Assembly (NCBI GenBank): GCA_963970005.1
Contig: CAXAMN010021729.1
Coordinates: forward strand, 30,387-94,386
DNA from: Durusdinium trenchii
Lineage: Eukaryota > Sar > Dinophyceae > Suessiales > Symbiodiniaceae
Direction: 5' to 3'
Length of the DNA stretch: 64,000 nt
The stretch's first letter is position 1. Each line of letters opens with the position of its first letter. Under the pieces are notes generated by a model. That model saw nothing but the letters and a program-made list of their open reading frames with translations. It searched no databases and was not told where the DNA came from. A program made the position numbers and the translations under genes. Below are positions 1 through 11,592 of this stretch, one piece after another.

Positions 1-334
1 CTCTTGTGGGACACTCTTATAGGACACTCTTGTAGGACACTCTTGTGGGACACTCTTGTGGGACAGTCTTATAGGACACTCTTGTGGGACACTCTTGTAG
101 GACACTCTTGTGGGACACTCTTGTGAGACACTCTTGTGGGACACTCTTGTGGGTCACTTGCAGGACACTCTTGTGGGACACTTTTGTAGGAAATTCTTGT
201 GGGACACTCTTGTGGGTCACTTGCAGGACACTCTTGTGGGACACTCTTACACGACACTCTTATGGGACACTCTTGTCGGACACTCTTAAGGGACACTCTC
301 ATAGGAAACTCTTGTGGGACACTCTTGTAGGACT
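1..334. repeat. 13-bp tandem satellite
   Basis: Imperfect head-to-tail copies of a 13 bp unit, consensus CTCTTGTGGGACA, run from the window edge to about 334. Variants carry TTATAGG or TTGTAGG, and some copies are truncated (for example GGGTCACTTGC). Because 13 is not a multiple of 3, long open frames appear on both strands with a 13-residue period; these are a by-product of the repeat and are not annotated as genes. The array probably continues left of the window. Confidence 0.95.
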
Positions 335-680
335 CTCGCCTGCATTTCGCGCGATCGACACGCACGATCTCCGCAGAGGGTTGCGCGGGCACCGGAAAAA
401 TCGCATTCTCGCCTGCATTTCGCGCACTCGACACGCACGATCTCCGCAGAGGGTTGCGCGGGCACCGGACAAATCGCACTCTGGCCTGCATTTCGCGCAC
501 TTGACGCGCACGATCTCCGCAGAGGGTTGCGCGCGCATGGGACAAATTGCACTCTCGCCTGCATTTCGCGCACTCGACACGCGCGATCTCCGCAGAGGGT
601 TGCGCGCGCATGGGACAAATCGCATTCTCGCCTGCATTTCGCACACTCGACACGCACGATCTCCGCAGAGGGTTGCGCAT
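335..680. repeat. 73-bp tandem repeat, about 4.7 copies
   Basis: Units begin at 335, 408, 481, 554 and 627, exactly 73 bp apart, each starting CTCGCCTGCATTTCGC (third copy CTGG). The fifth is cut off near 680. Copies 1-2 and 3-4 share subtype differences (GGGCACCGG versus GCGCATGGG), so the array grew by duplicating adjacent units. The period is not a multiple of 3 and the ORFs through it are not credible proteins. Confidence 0.95.
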
Positions 681-1640
681 CAAATCTCCAAAACGAGCGT
701 TTCCTACGAGTCTTCCTCAAAAATTCACACGTCAAAGTCTGCAAAACGATCATTTCGTACGAAACTTCCTCCAAAAGTCAAGCGGAAACACCCATCGGAG
801 CACACACACATCACGCAACCCTGCCAAGCAATTTCGCGATTCCAGCCCCTCCAAACAACATTCGCTCACACGCCAATCCCAATGTGACGGCGACATTCAC
901 CTCTACCGCAACTCACAACCTCACGATTCCCTGCACCTGCCACGAATCTTTCCGCGGCCACACGTCTAACGCGCACAAAGCACTACCTCTGCCACGAAAT
1001 ATCACCTCCGTCACACCTCGCAACCGCACGATTCCCTGCGCTTGCCACGAGAATCGCACTTCCACGCCTCAAAACCCGCACAAAGTCCTGCGCCTGCCAC
1101 GAACAGTGACAATATCATACAACAGAATCTCATGTGAATTTCAACAAAATTTACACCACACCACACATTTGGAATGATTTCGACCCGTTCTGAGCACACT
1201 CCCATCCACCAAAATCGTCATTTCAGCTGAGACTTATCACGAAAACCGAACTTCCATGCAACACCCTGAAACGCAAATCCCAATGGCACGGCCACATCCA
1301 ACACCCCAAAAACACGACTCTCCAAACGCTAATCCCAATGGAACTGCGCAGCAATCTGCGGATCTCACAAAACGTTGCGCCTGTGCTGCGAAATGCATCA
1401 CATTTCTCGTGCGACATGTCATTGTCAAGCAAATCACAATGGAATAGCGGCGCAAACTGACACGTGACACATCCATGAAAATTCATTTGCAAAAATTTCC
1501 CCCAATGGCAATAAATTTGAGACGCGACGACGACGACAAACGACGACAGACGACGAGAGACGACGACACGACGCACGCCATGCAAACATAGCTCCAACCC
1601 CCAGACCCCCAATTATAAACGGGAATCCTTCGCTACACAT
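681..1640. other. Degenerate C/A-rich repeat flank, no gene seen
   Basis: This stretch is rich in C and A and holds decayed copies of motifs such as CTGCGCCTGCCACGAA (near 1090) and CCAAAACGAGCGTTTC (near 687). Related copies recur near 40.4-40.8 kb and, inverted, near 47.4 kb. An imperfect CGA/GAC trinucleotide run lies at about 1521-1573. Open frames here have no recognisable domain. Confidence 0.6.
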
Positions 1641-3423
1641 TCGGGAATAACAATCATTTAATTTCATTAATCATCTATTTTAAAGAAATATATCTTATTT
1701 ATTATTCTTAGCAATTTTTTAATCTATTTATTGCCATTATCCCCATTGAATTTCCCATGGTCGATCCGGGCTCCACATTCTATAATAATAAAATGGGGGA
1801 ATCTACCTTTTTTGTTCTATAGAATGGATAATCCCACAAAACAGGATGGACACCAATTCACTATAAAATAAAGAGCCCAGACCGACCAAAACCAATCAAA
1901 ATAACATCTTTGTAGATCTCTATAATCTAAAATGGTCTAACCATAAATTGGTTTACCCCACCCTCCTTCCAGATCTTTATTGTGTCAAGATAAAGGCTTA
2001 AACACACAATTCACAAAAAAATGGAATTTCATAAGGGGTCATATTGGCAAAGAAATCTAGGCTTCACAAAACAACAAACAATAACGGACAACCACATTTA
2101 TCATTCTTGCTGTGCACGGTCTCTATCTATATTCTATTTTATTTCATATATATATATATTTCGCATAGCTCAATGAACAATATCCCATGCCAAAAAATTA
2201 CCATTCCGGCCTCTCCTTCAAATTGTACAGCAAAATCGAAATTATTTTCTTTGTTGACTATTATTTTTGGTTAGCCAATAGTTCCTGTGTCAATCTTTCC
2301 TGCCTTAGAATGGCTTAAATAAATTTAGATATACTATTGTTTGCGCCTTTCATTAAACAATTTAATAAATAATTTTATATCAAATTTAAGAAAACGACAC
2401 AAAGAAATACCCACGCATATAACAAACACCCAATTAGAAAAAAAAAACTAACAATATACAGAAATCAATATCGAATTTTTATAACCGACACTAGAAATAA
2501 TACACATAATACATACCCAATTACAAAAATCCTATTTAGCCAGCATCGAATTTTAAAAAAATAGATTATATCTTTTATAAAGAATATTTTCTTTTTTATA
2601 AACTAAACATGTCCAAATTAAAACCCATAAAACCGAATAACACAAAGAAAATATATTTTAAATCTAATTCCTTCCTTAATATTCTTCTCGAAAATAATTA
2701 TTTATAAAACATAATTTTTATCTAAAATTATAAGAAAATTACCTTTCCATTAAGAAAAATCCACCCCAAACAAATTTTCCATATCCTTTAAAATACCATA
2801 TAATTCGTAAAATTATTTTATATAAATACGTAAGAAAATTACTTCTATAAATATAATTTTTACGAACATTATTAATAATTAATTTCTTAAATATTTTAAT
2901 AATATCAATAAATTAAACATATCATAAATAAATATTTTCTTAGGAGAAATTGAATTTTTATCATTTCATTATTTAAAAAACCGAATATAAAAATACGAAG
3001 ATATTCAAAAACCCAATATTCAAAAACCCATCATATATATTCTAACTAATTACTATTTTTTAATAACATTATTTTTTTCAATTTCATCTATTGCTTTTCG
3101 TCGCCTTACCATACCACCTATAAAAAAAAAGAATATTATTATTGTTTATCAATAATTTTTATATTATAAAACTTTATCAATACGTAAAATACTATAAAAT
3201 ATATAATCCTAAAATATAGTAAATACAATAAATTCAAAGAAATATAAGCTATATATAAAAAGGAATATCAATTACACTAAACAAATAGACCATTTATCTT
3301 TTACATTCATATCTATTATTGATGATTGGGTGTTGTAATCTGCAAAGAATAAGTATATTTAAAATAAGATGAAATATGAACGATCATTATTAATGGTCGG
3401 GATAATTCCCTTTATAATTATAT
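1641..3423. other. AT-rich island (~1.8 kb), no gene recognised
   Basis: Base composition changes abruptly to strongly A+T-rich, with long A and T runs and frequent ATAT, and returns to mixed composition near 3423. The longest open frame (2044-2274, plus) has a hydrophobic low-complexity stretch and no recognisable domain. No cox1, cob, cox3 or rRNA fragment, no tRNA-like fold and no terminal repeats were seen. It could be an organelle-derived or otherwise foreign insert, or an AT-rich spacer; the sequence alone does not decide. Confidence 0.7.
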
Positions 3424-6400
3424 GCTTGAAATTTCTTTCCGTACGTGTTTACATCTGAGCGGGAATGTTCCCAGAAGGAAAACGAGTGAGGGATCTCCGC
3501 TACTGAAGTCATCCTCTTTGAGGAATGATCCCCAAATGTAGTAGAGGAAGCCATTCATCCATCTTTCTCCACGCTATTGATTCCATCGATGCTCTCGAGC
3601 ATCCTCTGAGCCTCTGCAGCTGTAACCGACCTGGCAGCTCGAGCCCAGCTGCACAAACTCTTCCACACCCATCAGGATATCTTGGGTAACTTTAAAGAGA
3701 CATCTTTTCAGGAGACTAATCGAATCTGCTCTTGCAAATGAGACATCGTGCCATGTGGCTACAACATGATGCTTGCGACAGGGAACCAGTACTACCCCAC
3801 CCCAATCCAGGCCCTTCCTGGCCCATCCGCACCCAAAAGTCCATGTAAAACATCAGCTAACGTCTTAAGACTCCATCTATCCTCATTCCACCGGGTCGCT
3901 TCGTATCGACCTTGACGCTCAAGATCGCTCCGTCAAACATCGCTTTCGTCTCCAAGATGTGCGGCAGGGACTTCACCTGACTCCATCGGTCAAGCTTTCG
4001 GGTGCTTTGGTTTAGATATGTTTAGATTCAAGAAATTGAAGGGACAAATCATATCCGGGACAAACCGAGACAAACCTAAGACCAGCTCCCAAACTACCAA
4101 CATGTTTTCCCTTTTACCCGGCTCACAAACGTGAACCGGCCACCATCCATGGAGCCCACGTTGACTCACAACATCGCACAACCATTCACCCCGTACCCAT
4201 TCGCCCATGCTGTTCATTGGCACCATGTTTGTTTGGCGGTTTAGCTATCCCAATAGTACATGCAATCCGTGTGTTGAGCAAAAATGCGACAAGGAACAGA
4301 TTGCGGTTTGTTCCAAGAGGCTCGCTGCCATGAGACCCATCCGTTTGCAATCATATATATATATATACATAGTTCTTAGCTAGCACCTGACACGTGCCCA
4401 AAGCCTATCATCGCCTGGGCACCTTGTCCGCAGCTTCTGCACTCTTGGCGTCGTGCAATGTCAAAAGAAATGTCGTTGAATCTTCGGCTGGCCGCGTAGC
4501 TGGCGTGACATCCTTGCAAGTGAAAGTGGATCAAAACTTGCTGGAGCGCATTTTAGCCAGGCCCCAAAGGCGTCTACTATCATCTAGTCAGTCTTTGTGA
4601 CAGAGATGAAATTCATAATAATTCAATCATCTGTGGTGGTTAAGCCTAACATCTAACCCCCAATCCGGAAATATAGTTTCATAATGTGTCATAACCTTTT
4701 CTTGCAACAGGCAGCTGTGAAGGTGATCGGCAAGGACGTCTTGGGCATTCGGACCATATGATGAGGCTGCGTCAGTGCGCAGGTGGTGATCGCTCCGGCT
4801 GGAGGACGCGTGAACTCGATGGTAATCTTGCCTTGGACTTGCACCAAAGGGGGGCCGAAAGCAGCATGGAACGCGTGCAAACGTGTGAAATGTGGGTCAG
4901 TGACAACTCGTAACACGCTCTTTAACACACTTGGCTCATGGGGTTCCCCCGAGAGAAGCAAACCACACAAACATACACAAATGTACTATGGCAACTAGTG
5001 CGACTAATCAGTGACTATGCTGGGTATAGTTGACTATACTTCTCCCCAGCTGCGTTCAGTCTCCAAATCCTCCACGCTGGTCACGCGGATCGTGTAGCCC
5101 CCGGAGCCTTGCTGGCCCGCAAAGGCACAAACCACCATCTCCTCGGTGGCTGGACACAGGGAGAAAGCACAGAAAACGAGTACGGAGGGGTCTTAGACCT
5201 GAAAAACGCACTGCCATGAGAGGAAAGGGAACAAACTTATATCAAGTCATATCAAACTTATATACTTTGGCACCAGTGCGTTTTTGACACCGTTGGTGAC
5301 ACCGTTCCTCAACGGTTTGGTTGGAAACTTCCCGTGGTTCTTCCTGAAGCCGGTTTGGTGGACAATCCACTTCACTCTTGCAAGGTCGATGTCTGCATCT
5401 AATCTACTTCCATGCCCAGCAGGTGCCCAGCAAGGCCCCAGGCATTGAATCCACCAAAGACCTGATGAATTGAGCCTAAACCTGATGAATTGAAACTGAG
5501 GCAAGGCCAAGGGAACACGCTCTTGTGCCACGTGCTGGCTTCTTTCTGCCGCTTTCAGCTCGATTGGGCAAGAACCAATGGCAGGTTCGATGTATTTCCA
5601 CCCTTCCACCGGACCAGGAAAGGACCTTGTGACCAAAAGGTTGTGGGTCGCGGCACGCAGAGCGCGGAACGAGCGCGGAAGTAGGTTGACCTTCCCAGTG
5701 ATCGTCTATTCTGTTCACTTTCGGTGGTCCACCAAGGTATACCAAGGTCCTTGCGGTTTTGACCCATAGCCACATCTTACAAATTAGTGGGTGTGTTGAG
5801 CGAAATGTTGCGTTGTTCTTTGCTTCGTACCACAGCTTGCAAATTGTGTATCTTCGGTGAAAGAACTGGCTACCTCGCTGAGTGGAACTTGTCCGAAGGC
5901 TTCCGAACTAAGGATGAGACCGTCTCAAAGTCGATGTCTGGAACTGGCTCAGGAGGAGATGACTTCGAGGTGTGCTTTGTCCAAATCTCCTCCAGCTCAG
6001 TCTTGGACATGATAGCCCTCTTGACTTCCTCTTCCACACCTGCCATCAAGAGCTTGCCAGAGCTTGCCACGTCCCCCAAGTATGTGAACGAACAAAAAGA
6101 TTCAAGTCATCAAATACATGTGTACAGTATATTGTGGCTTGGAGGCAAGTGATAAAATCTGGTGGCCCCTGCATAGAAAGCAACACAATGCCCCTTAAAA
6201 TGCATTAAGCATTTATTGGGTACAGTTTCCGTTCTTTTCTGGCATCCCCCTCTTGAGAAGCCATCTCCCCAGGCCCCATCGCCAAATCCAGACATGAGGA
6301 ACATGTAAAATTACAATCTAGCAGAATCTAATCGTATCCCTCTCCCAGGACATACTCTGGGGGCATCTCATCCATCATCATTTTGCAGAATTCCAGAGTT

Positions 6401-6506
6401 GTTGGACCCACCGGACGTGTCCTGTGCCTGAGTAACTTCCCGCCAGCACTGTGTCAAAGCTCACCGCCATTGTGCGCTGAAAACTGCACTTCGATGTCAA
6501 AAGGGC
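3424..6506. repeat. Segmental duplication, copy A
   Basis: Long blocks match 7060-9640 in the same order and orientation: 3424-3590 with 7060-7215, 4385-4640 with 7725-7950, 4680-4880 with 8010-8215, 5010-5210 with 8380-8570, and 5787-6290 with 8938-9450. Differences are substitutions and intron-length indels. The left 1.2 kb (3424-4688) is non-coding duplicated sequence lying 3' of the gene. A TA run lies near 4360. Confidence 0.9.
4689..6470 (-). CDS. PrcB C-terminal-domain-like small protein, copy A (4 exons)
   Basis: The spliced model is 6470-6437, 6039-5921, 5141-5040 and 4826-4689 (about 130 residues). All introns are GT-AG and the phases agree: 34 bp ending in phase 1, then 119 bp, 102 bp and 138 bp including stop. 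The product starts MAVSFDTVLAG, then has an acidic helix ending ELEEIWTKH, the DIDFET strand, the glycine motif AGQQGSGGYTIRV, and a last exon with TRPPAGAITTCALTQPHH and VRMPKT. That order (x-E-x-x-W, P-x-x-D-F, G-x-x-x-x-G-G-Y, P-x-x-x-x-x-A-L-T-x-P-x-H-x-V-x-x-P-K) is how I recognise the PrcB C-terminal family, first named from a Treponema protease complex. A role in stabilising or regulating a protease is inference. No signal peptide was seen. The last exon could instead splice onward at AAAAG|GTTATG. Confidence 0.72.
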
Positions 6507-7059
6507 TTTTGGGAGACCCAAGAGGAATCTGAGGAATCTGAGGCACTCTGTCGACAAAGAATTTGCTTGGATGACATCTAAATCTTGGCTTGCGCACTGC
6601 GGCGCGCTCCAAGCGTCGCCAAGGCGAAAACCAACAGGAAACAGTGGCAAAAACCAGGTAACATGTAGATGGTTGTTGGTAGATCCAGTGTTTCTACATG
6701 TCTGGTAGAAAACCATGCAGTGGCATCTCCGACCATCTACATCCACGTCTGTTTCTTGGTAGATGGATGTAGATGGCTGCACCTAAATGGTTTTGGGTTT
6801 ACACGGCTGCGCCGTCTGTTGGTTGGTTGGACATGCAAAAGACTCAAGTGAACACGTATAGTCTTGTTGGCGTTGTCCTTGGACAAATCATCGGCCAGGT
6901 GTGATCATTCACAACACAGCTCGACTACTCCTTAAGTCGCTAGCTCTGAAAATGCCAGTCAAGTATCCTTCGAAGGGCCTTGAATTACAAATCGATTCGT
7001 GAAACAAAACATAGAATGCTATGGCAAGTGCAGCAAGGCAAGTGCAGCAAAGGAAGCGC

Positions 7060-9640
7060 GCTTGAATTTTATTTCCGTAAGTGTTTACATCTGAGTGGGA
7101 ATGCTCCCAGAAGGAAAACGAGTTAGGGATCTCCGCTACTGAAGTCATCCTCTTTGAGGAATGATCACCAAGTGTAGAGAAAGCCATTCATCCTCATTCA
7201 TCCATCTTTCATCGATGCTCTCGAGCATCCTCTGAGCCTCTGCAGCTAACCGACCAAGGGACATCTTTTTCAGGAGACTAGCCGAATCTGCTCTTGCAAA
7301 CGAGAGATCGTGCCATGTGGCTACAACATGATGCTACAGCAAGACTTGATTGTGTTTTCTTTTATGCATGGAATCAAGATGGGCACAGGTCTGACAGGGA
7401 CTACAAACCCAGACATATGGAGCGTTGGCTTCGTGTTCCCTATCCGAAAGCTGTGTTTTCTCTCGTCAGCATTTGTCACGAACACTCACTCACCCAGCAC
7501 CACTTGACTATCTTGACTGTCTTCTGGCGACATCTTGCGACCTTTCTTGAAGCTTGCGACAGGGAATCGGTACTATATAGTCTATATTGTTCCACGTAGA
7601 GGCTCGCTGCCATAATTCCTATCCCTTTCCTTTCACAATTTGACACCATATTTGCCTTCTGCGATTTGTTTGCAACTACAGTATATGTATATATATGTAT
7701 ATTATACATTAACAAATTCTTACTTAGCCCCCTGACACGTGCCCAAAGCCTATCATCGCCTGGGCACCCGCGATTCAAACTTCCGCTGGCCGCGTAGCTG
7801 GCGTGACATCCTTGCAAGTGAAAGTGGATCAAAACCTGGTGGAGCGCAATTTAGCCATGCCCCAAAGGCATCTAGTCAGTCTTTGTGACAAACATGAAAT
7901 GCATTGTAATTCAATTATATATAATTCAATCATCTGTGGTGGTTACGCCTAACATCTAACCCCCAATCTGGAAATATCGTTTCATCATGTTTCATCATGT
8001 CAATGTTTCATCACCTTTTCTTGCAACAGGCAGCTGTGAAGGTGATCGGCAAGGACGTCTTGGGCATTCGGACGATGTGATGAGGCTGCGTCAGGTCACA
8101 GGTGGTGATCGCTGTGGCTGGAGGACACGTGAACTCGATGGTGATCTTGCCTTGGACTTGCGGACTTGCACCCAGGGGGGGCCGAAAGCAGTATGGAACG
8201 CGTGCAAAAGTGTGAAGAATGTGGGTCAGTGACAACATAGGAAGGATACTCTTGTGGTGATTGTATTGCCCCTACAAACAGCAACACGCAGGGACCACAA
8301 TGGCATCTTGCCGGACCTGTTCCCTCCAACCGAAAGACATCCTTTAACCCATTTCAATGGTGACTAGTGACTAGTGCGACTATTTATTCAGTGACTATGC
8401 TGGGTATAGTTGACTATACTTCTCCCCAGCTGCGTTCCGTCTCCAAATCCTCCACGCTGGTCACACGGATCGTGTAGCCCCCGGAGCCTTGCTCGCCCGC
8501 AAAGGCACAAACCACCATCTCCTCGGTGGCTGGACATAGGGAGAAAGCACAGAAAACGAGTACGGAGGGGTCTTAGATCCGAAGAAACCCTTCTGGATGC
8601 CAAAGAAATGAGGTTCTGAGCCTTTGTGGATTTGGTTCTATTCAACACTGTTCCTCAATGGTTGTGTTGGAACACCCTTTGTTGAGGGATGCACTGAGTT
8701 TTGGGAAGGTCGATGTCTGCAATCGAGCAATGCCCAGCAATGCCCCAGGACAAAAACACTAACTGACAAAAGCAAAAACATCAAACAACTATGATTGAAA
8801 CTGATGAATTGAACCTGATGAACTATGGGAAAACGGATGAATACGGTTTGTGCTGTGCTGGCTTCTTTCTATGTTGGCACAAGCTCCTTTAAGCAAGCTT
8901 GTGACAAATCAACTTTATAGTCAGATCTTACCAATTAGTGGGTGTGTTGAGCGAAATGTTGCGTTGTTCTTTGCTTCGTACCACAGCTTGTATCTTCGGT
9001 GAAAGAACTGGCTACCTCGCTGAGTGGAACTTGTCCGAAGGCTTCCGAACTAAGGATGAGACCGTCTCAAAGTCGATGTCTGGAACTGGCTCAGGAGGAG
9101 ATGAAATCGAGGCGTGCTTCGTCCAAATCTCCTCCAGCTCAGTCTTGGACATGATAGCCCTCTTGACTTCCTCTTCCACACCTGCCATCAAGAGCTTGCC
9201 AGAGCTTGCCACGTCCCCCAAGATCCCCCAAGTATATATGTGAACGAACAAAAAGATTCAAGTCTCAGGTGATTGGATCAAATACATGTGTACAGTATAT
9301 TGTGGCTTGGAGGCAAGTGATAAAATCTGGTGGCCCCTGCATAGAAAGCAACACAATGCCCCTTAAAATGCATTAAGCATTTATTGGGTACAGTTTCCGT
9401 TCTTTTCTGGCAGCCCCCTCTTGAGAAGCCATCTCCCAGGCCCCATCGCCAAATCCAGAATATGTACAATAAAATCCAATCTAACTAACAGAATGGATTG
9501 CTGGACCCACACCAGACGCGCTGAACCTTTGTGTGCCTGTCCGACCATACTTTCTGTGCCTGAGTCATCTCCCACCAGCACTGTGTCAAAGCTCACCGCC
9601 ATTGTGCCAAGCTGAAAACTGCACTTCGATGTCAAAAGCG
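7060..9640. repeat. Segmental duplication, copy B
   Basis: Second copy of the 3424-6506 segment, shorter mainly because the long intron of the gene is reduced (541 versus 779 bp). It adds small local duplications, such as an extra CAAGTCCG upstream of the last exon and a repeated GATCCCCCAA near 9225. The 550 bp spacer between the copies (6507-7059) shows no gene. A TA-rich run lies near 7680. Confidence 0.9.
8011..9602 (-). CDS. PrcB C-terminal-domain-like small protein, copy B (4 exons)
   Basis: Paralogue of the 4689-6470 gene with the same exon structure: 9602-9551, 9181-9063, 8521-8420 and 8145-8011, about 135 residues, all GT-AG with matching phases. The first exon is 18 bp longer (adds DDSGTE) because a different GT donor is used. 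Changes from copy A include Q to E in the glycine motif (AGEQGSGGY) and R to C, G to T, A to D and M to I in the last exon. In exon 3 I count two synonymous and one replacement change. No stop or frameshift was found, so both copies could be expressed. Whether they have diverged in function cannot be told from sequence. Confidence 0.72.
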
Positions 9641-10046
9641 TTGATATCACTTGGAGGACCCTGGAACCACTTTCTGGCACAGCTGCAGATTAAAGGAAGC
9701 CAAGGCTTGGTTCTGGCAAAAGGATCTTGCAAAACCAACAGATAGCTGTGATACTCGGCTTACCTTTCATAGTTGAGTCCATGTTCGATTGTGTGAAAGG
9801 TTCACAATCATAACATCACCTGCAAGATCTTTTCCTGGTAACCAGTTTGGAATGAACAACTGAACTGGTCGCGCTTTCGTATCCTTAATGAAACCGTTGA
9901 GTTCTTTTTACACGTGGCAAAACCATGCAACGTGTTGGCTTTTTGGTCGATGGTTCGTGCGCCTCATGGTTGAAGCTGCTGAGATTGGAGAATGCGCAGA
10001 AGACATCAAGTGATAAGCAACGTTAAGGGCAGTGATACAAGTGGTT

Positions 10047-10136
10047 TGCGGTGCCACCCCATGAACCAAAACACTTTGCGGTGTCACCCCATGAACCAAA
10101 ACACTTTGCAGTGCCACCCCATGAACCAAAACACCT
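10047..10136. repeat. 30-bp tandem repeat, 3 copies
   Basis: Three near-identical 30 bp units begin at 10047, 10077 and 10107, each containing GCCACCCCATGAACCAAAAC (GTCACC in the second). As 30 is divisible by 3, the array stays open on both strands as a ten-residue repeat (CHPMNQNT on plus, VLVHGV on minus). No flanking exon signal supports translation. Confidence 0.95.
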
Positions 10137-10230
10137 ATATAGGGGTAGAATATCTTCGCTTTAACAAGTGGATTCAAGCAATTTCCAGTGGTACAAGTAT
10201 TTTGGCAAACCCATCCCAGCCAAACTCAAG

Positions 10231-10427
10231 GTTCCCCACTGGCTGCTGATTTCTGTGCCATGCTGGCCAACCCCCTGGATCTCAAGGATTTCGCACCGGC
10301 TCCCCTAGCCAACACAGCTCCAGCCGGGAAGGATCCTTTTTCTTCCTTTTGGCTCCCGCCGATCCAGACCCCCAGATCGGTCCCCTGGTCGCGTGCAGCC
10401 ACGCACTTCATCGAGTTGAAGAAAAGC
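10231..10427 (+). CDS. Hypothetical plus-strand exon
   Basis: An open segment bounded by a plausible acceptor (CTCAAG|GTTCC) and donor (AAAAGC|GTACTG). Codon third positions are mostly G or C, as in the assigned exons. The peptide is Pro/Ala-rich and includes DPFSSFWLPPIQTP and AATHFIELKKS. I recognise no family, and no neighbouring exon with matching phase was found. If real it runs opposite to the main minus-strand gene set. The antisense frame is also open, so strand is uncertain. Confidence 0.3.
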
Positions 10428-11477
10428 GTACTGACATCGTGGATGTTCAACTGGCAGCTTAGCTATCCTGGTACTGACTTGTTGACCCTTTTAAACTCGT
10501 TGTTACTTGTGTTTTTGTCACGTTTAGCCCGCGTTGGACAGAACGGTCAACAACTATCAAGAAGTCACCACCTGGCAAGAGCACACTGATCCCATGCTTG
10601 GGGGGCTTAGACCCACATCTGAATGTGCCATGAGTCCTATGAGTATCTTCGAGATACAAGACTCAGTGACTCAGTGTGCGACCTTTCCTCACAAAATAAC
10701 ACATGGAATGGAAACTGCTGGCATTTTTGCACACTGTAGTTGAACAAACGAGATACCAATCTTCTTTGTCTTCTTCATGAAGTGACCCCTCAAGGGCTGC
10801 AGCCGCAGCAATCAATTGGGTGTGCAAGCGGCACTGTGCAGGATTCTTTCCGCCTCCAGAGCTTCCGCTGATTCTGCAAGAAAGCCTGGCCATACCTCTG
10901 ACTTCTTTAACTCAAGTGTTAAATTCTTAAATGTGGCAATTTCCAACAAACCAGAGGCGAGCCACCTTGAGTGGTACGTTTGGAAAGGATCGGATCTGCG
11001 AGAAATGCTGCATCCCGTTGCTTCATGTTGCTTCAGGATGTGATGCTCATGCTGGCCTCAAGCCAACTTTGAACACGGAGATAACACGAATAGAAGATAT
11101 TCAATAAACGTGTGGAGAAGAAGGCTCAGTGCTGTATCGCCCCAGTTCTTCCACGCGATGCTTTCAAACCATGCAACATAATGATTGAAGCGGCAAAGAC
11201 AAATCCCCTCACAGAAACGAGGGAACCAAACTATGCTTTCCTACCCTCCCATACCCCCCCCAAAAAAAGGAAGAACACAACGAACCAACCGAGCAAATCC
11301 ATCTCTGCGACCACCCAGCAAAACAACACCACCGGACGCATCCGGTGACTGAGCCGCATGACGCATCCGGTGAGCTCGGGTTGCCCGTGCGCATCGCGCA
11401 CGCGGGTGCCGTTGATGCGAAGGCGATGGCCTCCAGCCGGAGCGATGCGTGGAGGTGCCCATGACTGGGCGAGGTGC

Positions 11478-11592
11478 TATTGTTACTACGTTCGTAGCTT
11501 CTTGCTCCGTTCGTGAGCGATGCCAGGAGTGTCCTTTCGAGTCGCGTCCGATCCGCTCCTAGTAAAGGCCAGAAGCCCCGAACGTAGCTTTT
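11478..11592. repeat. CTAGTAG-type mosaic repeat, locus 1
   Basis: Short modules such as CGTAGCTTCTTGCTCC, GCGATGCCAGGAG and AAGGCCAGAAGCCCCG, shuffled and partly palindromic. The same modules recur in different orders at 37988-38094, 52688-52765, 53900-53996, 54494-54554 and 55830-55932. Confidence 0.75.

Noticed and set aside
1..680. CRISPR-like regular arrays
   Set aside because: The repeats are contiguous with no unique spacers, and the genome is eukaryotic.
69..1177. Several open frames of 115-287 codons on both strands at the left edge
   Set aside because: They run through the 13 bp and 73 bp tandem repeats and simply translate the repeats in different frames; codon use and conservation give no support.
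2044..2274. Possible small membrane protein in the AT-rich island
   Set aside because: The hydrophobic stretch is what an AT-rich frame yields by chance; no family, no splice or context support.
4689..9602. Bacterial contamination, suggested by the PrcB-like domain
   Set aside because: The domain is split by GT-AG introns in both copies and embedded in eukaryotic-style sequence.
10047..10136. Ten-residue repeat protein
   Set aside because: The 30 bp repeat is open in both directions because its length is divisible by 3; nothing around it looks like coding sequence.
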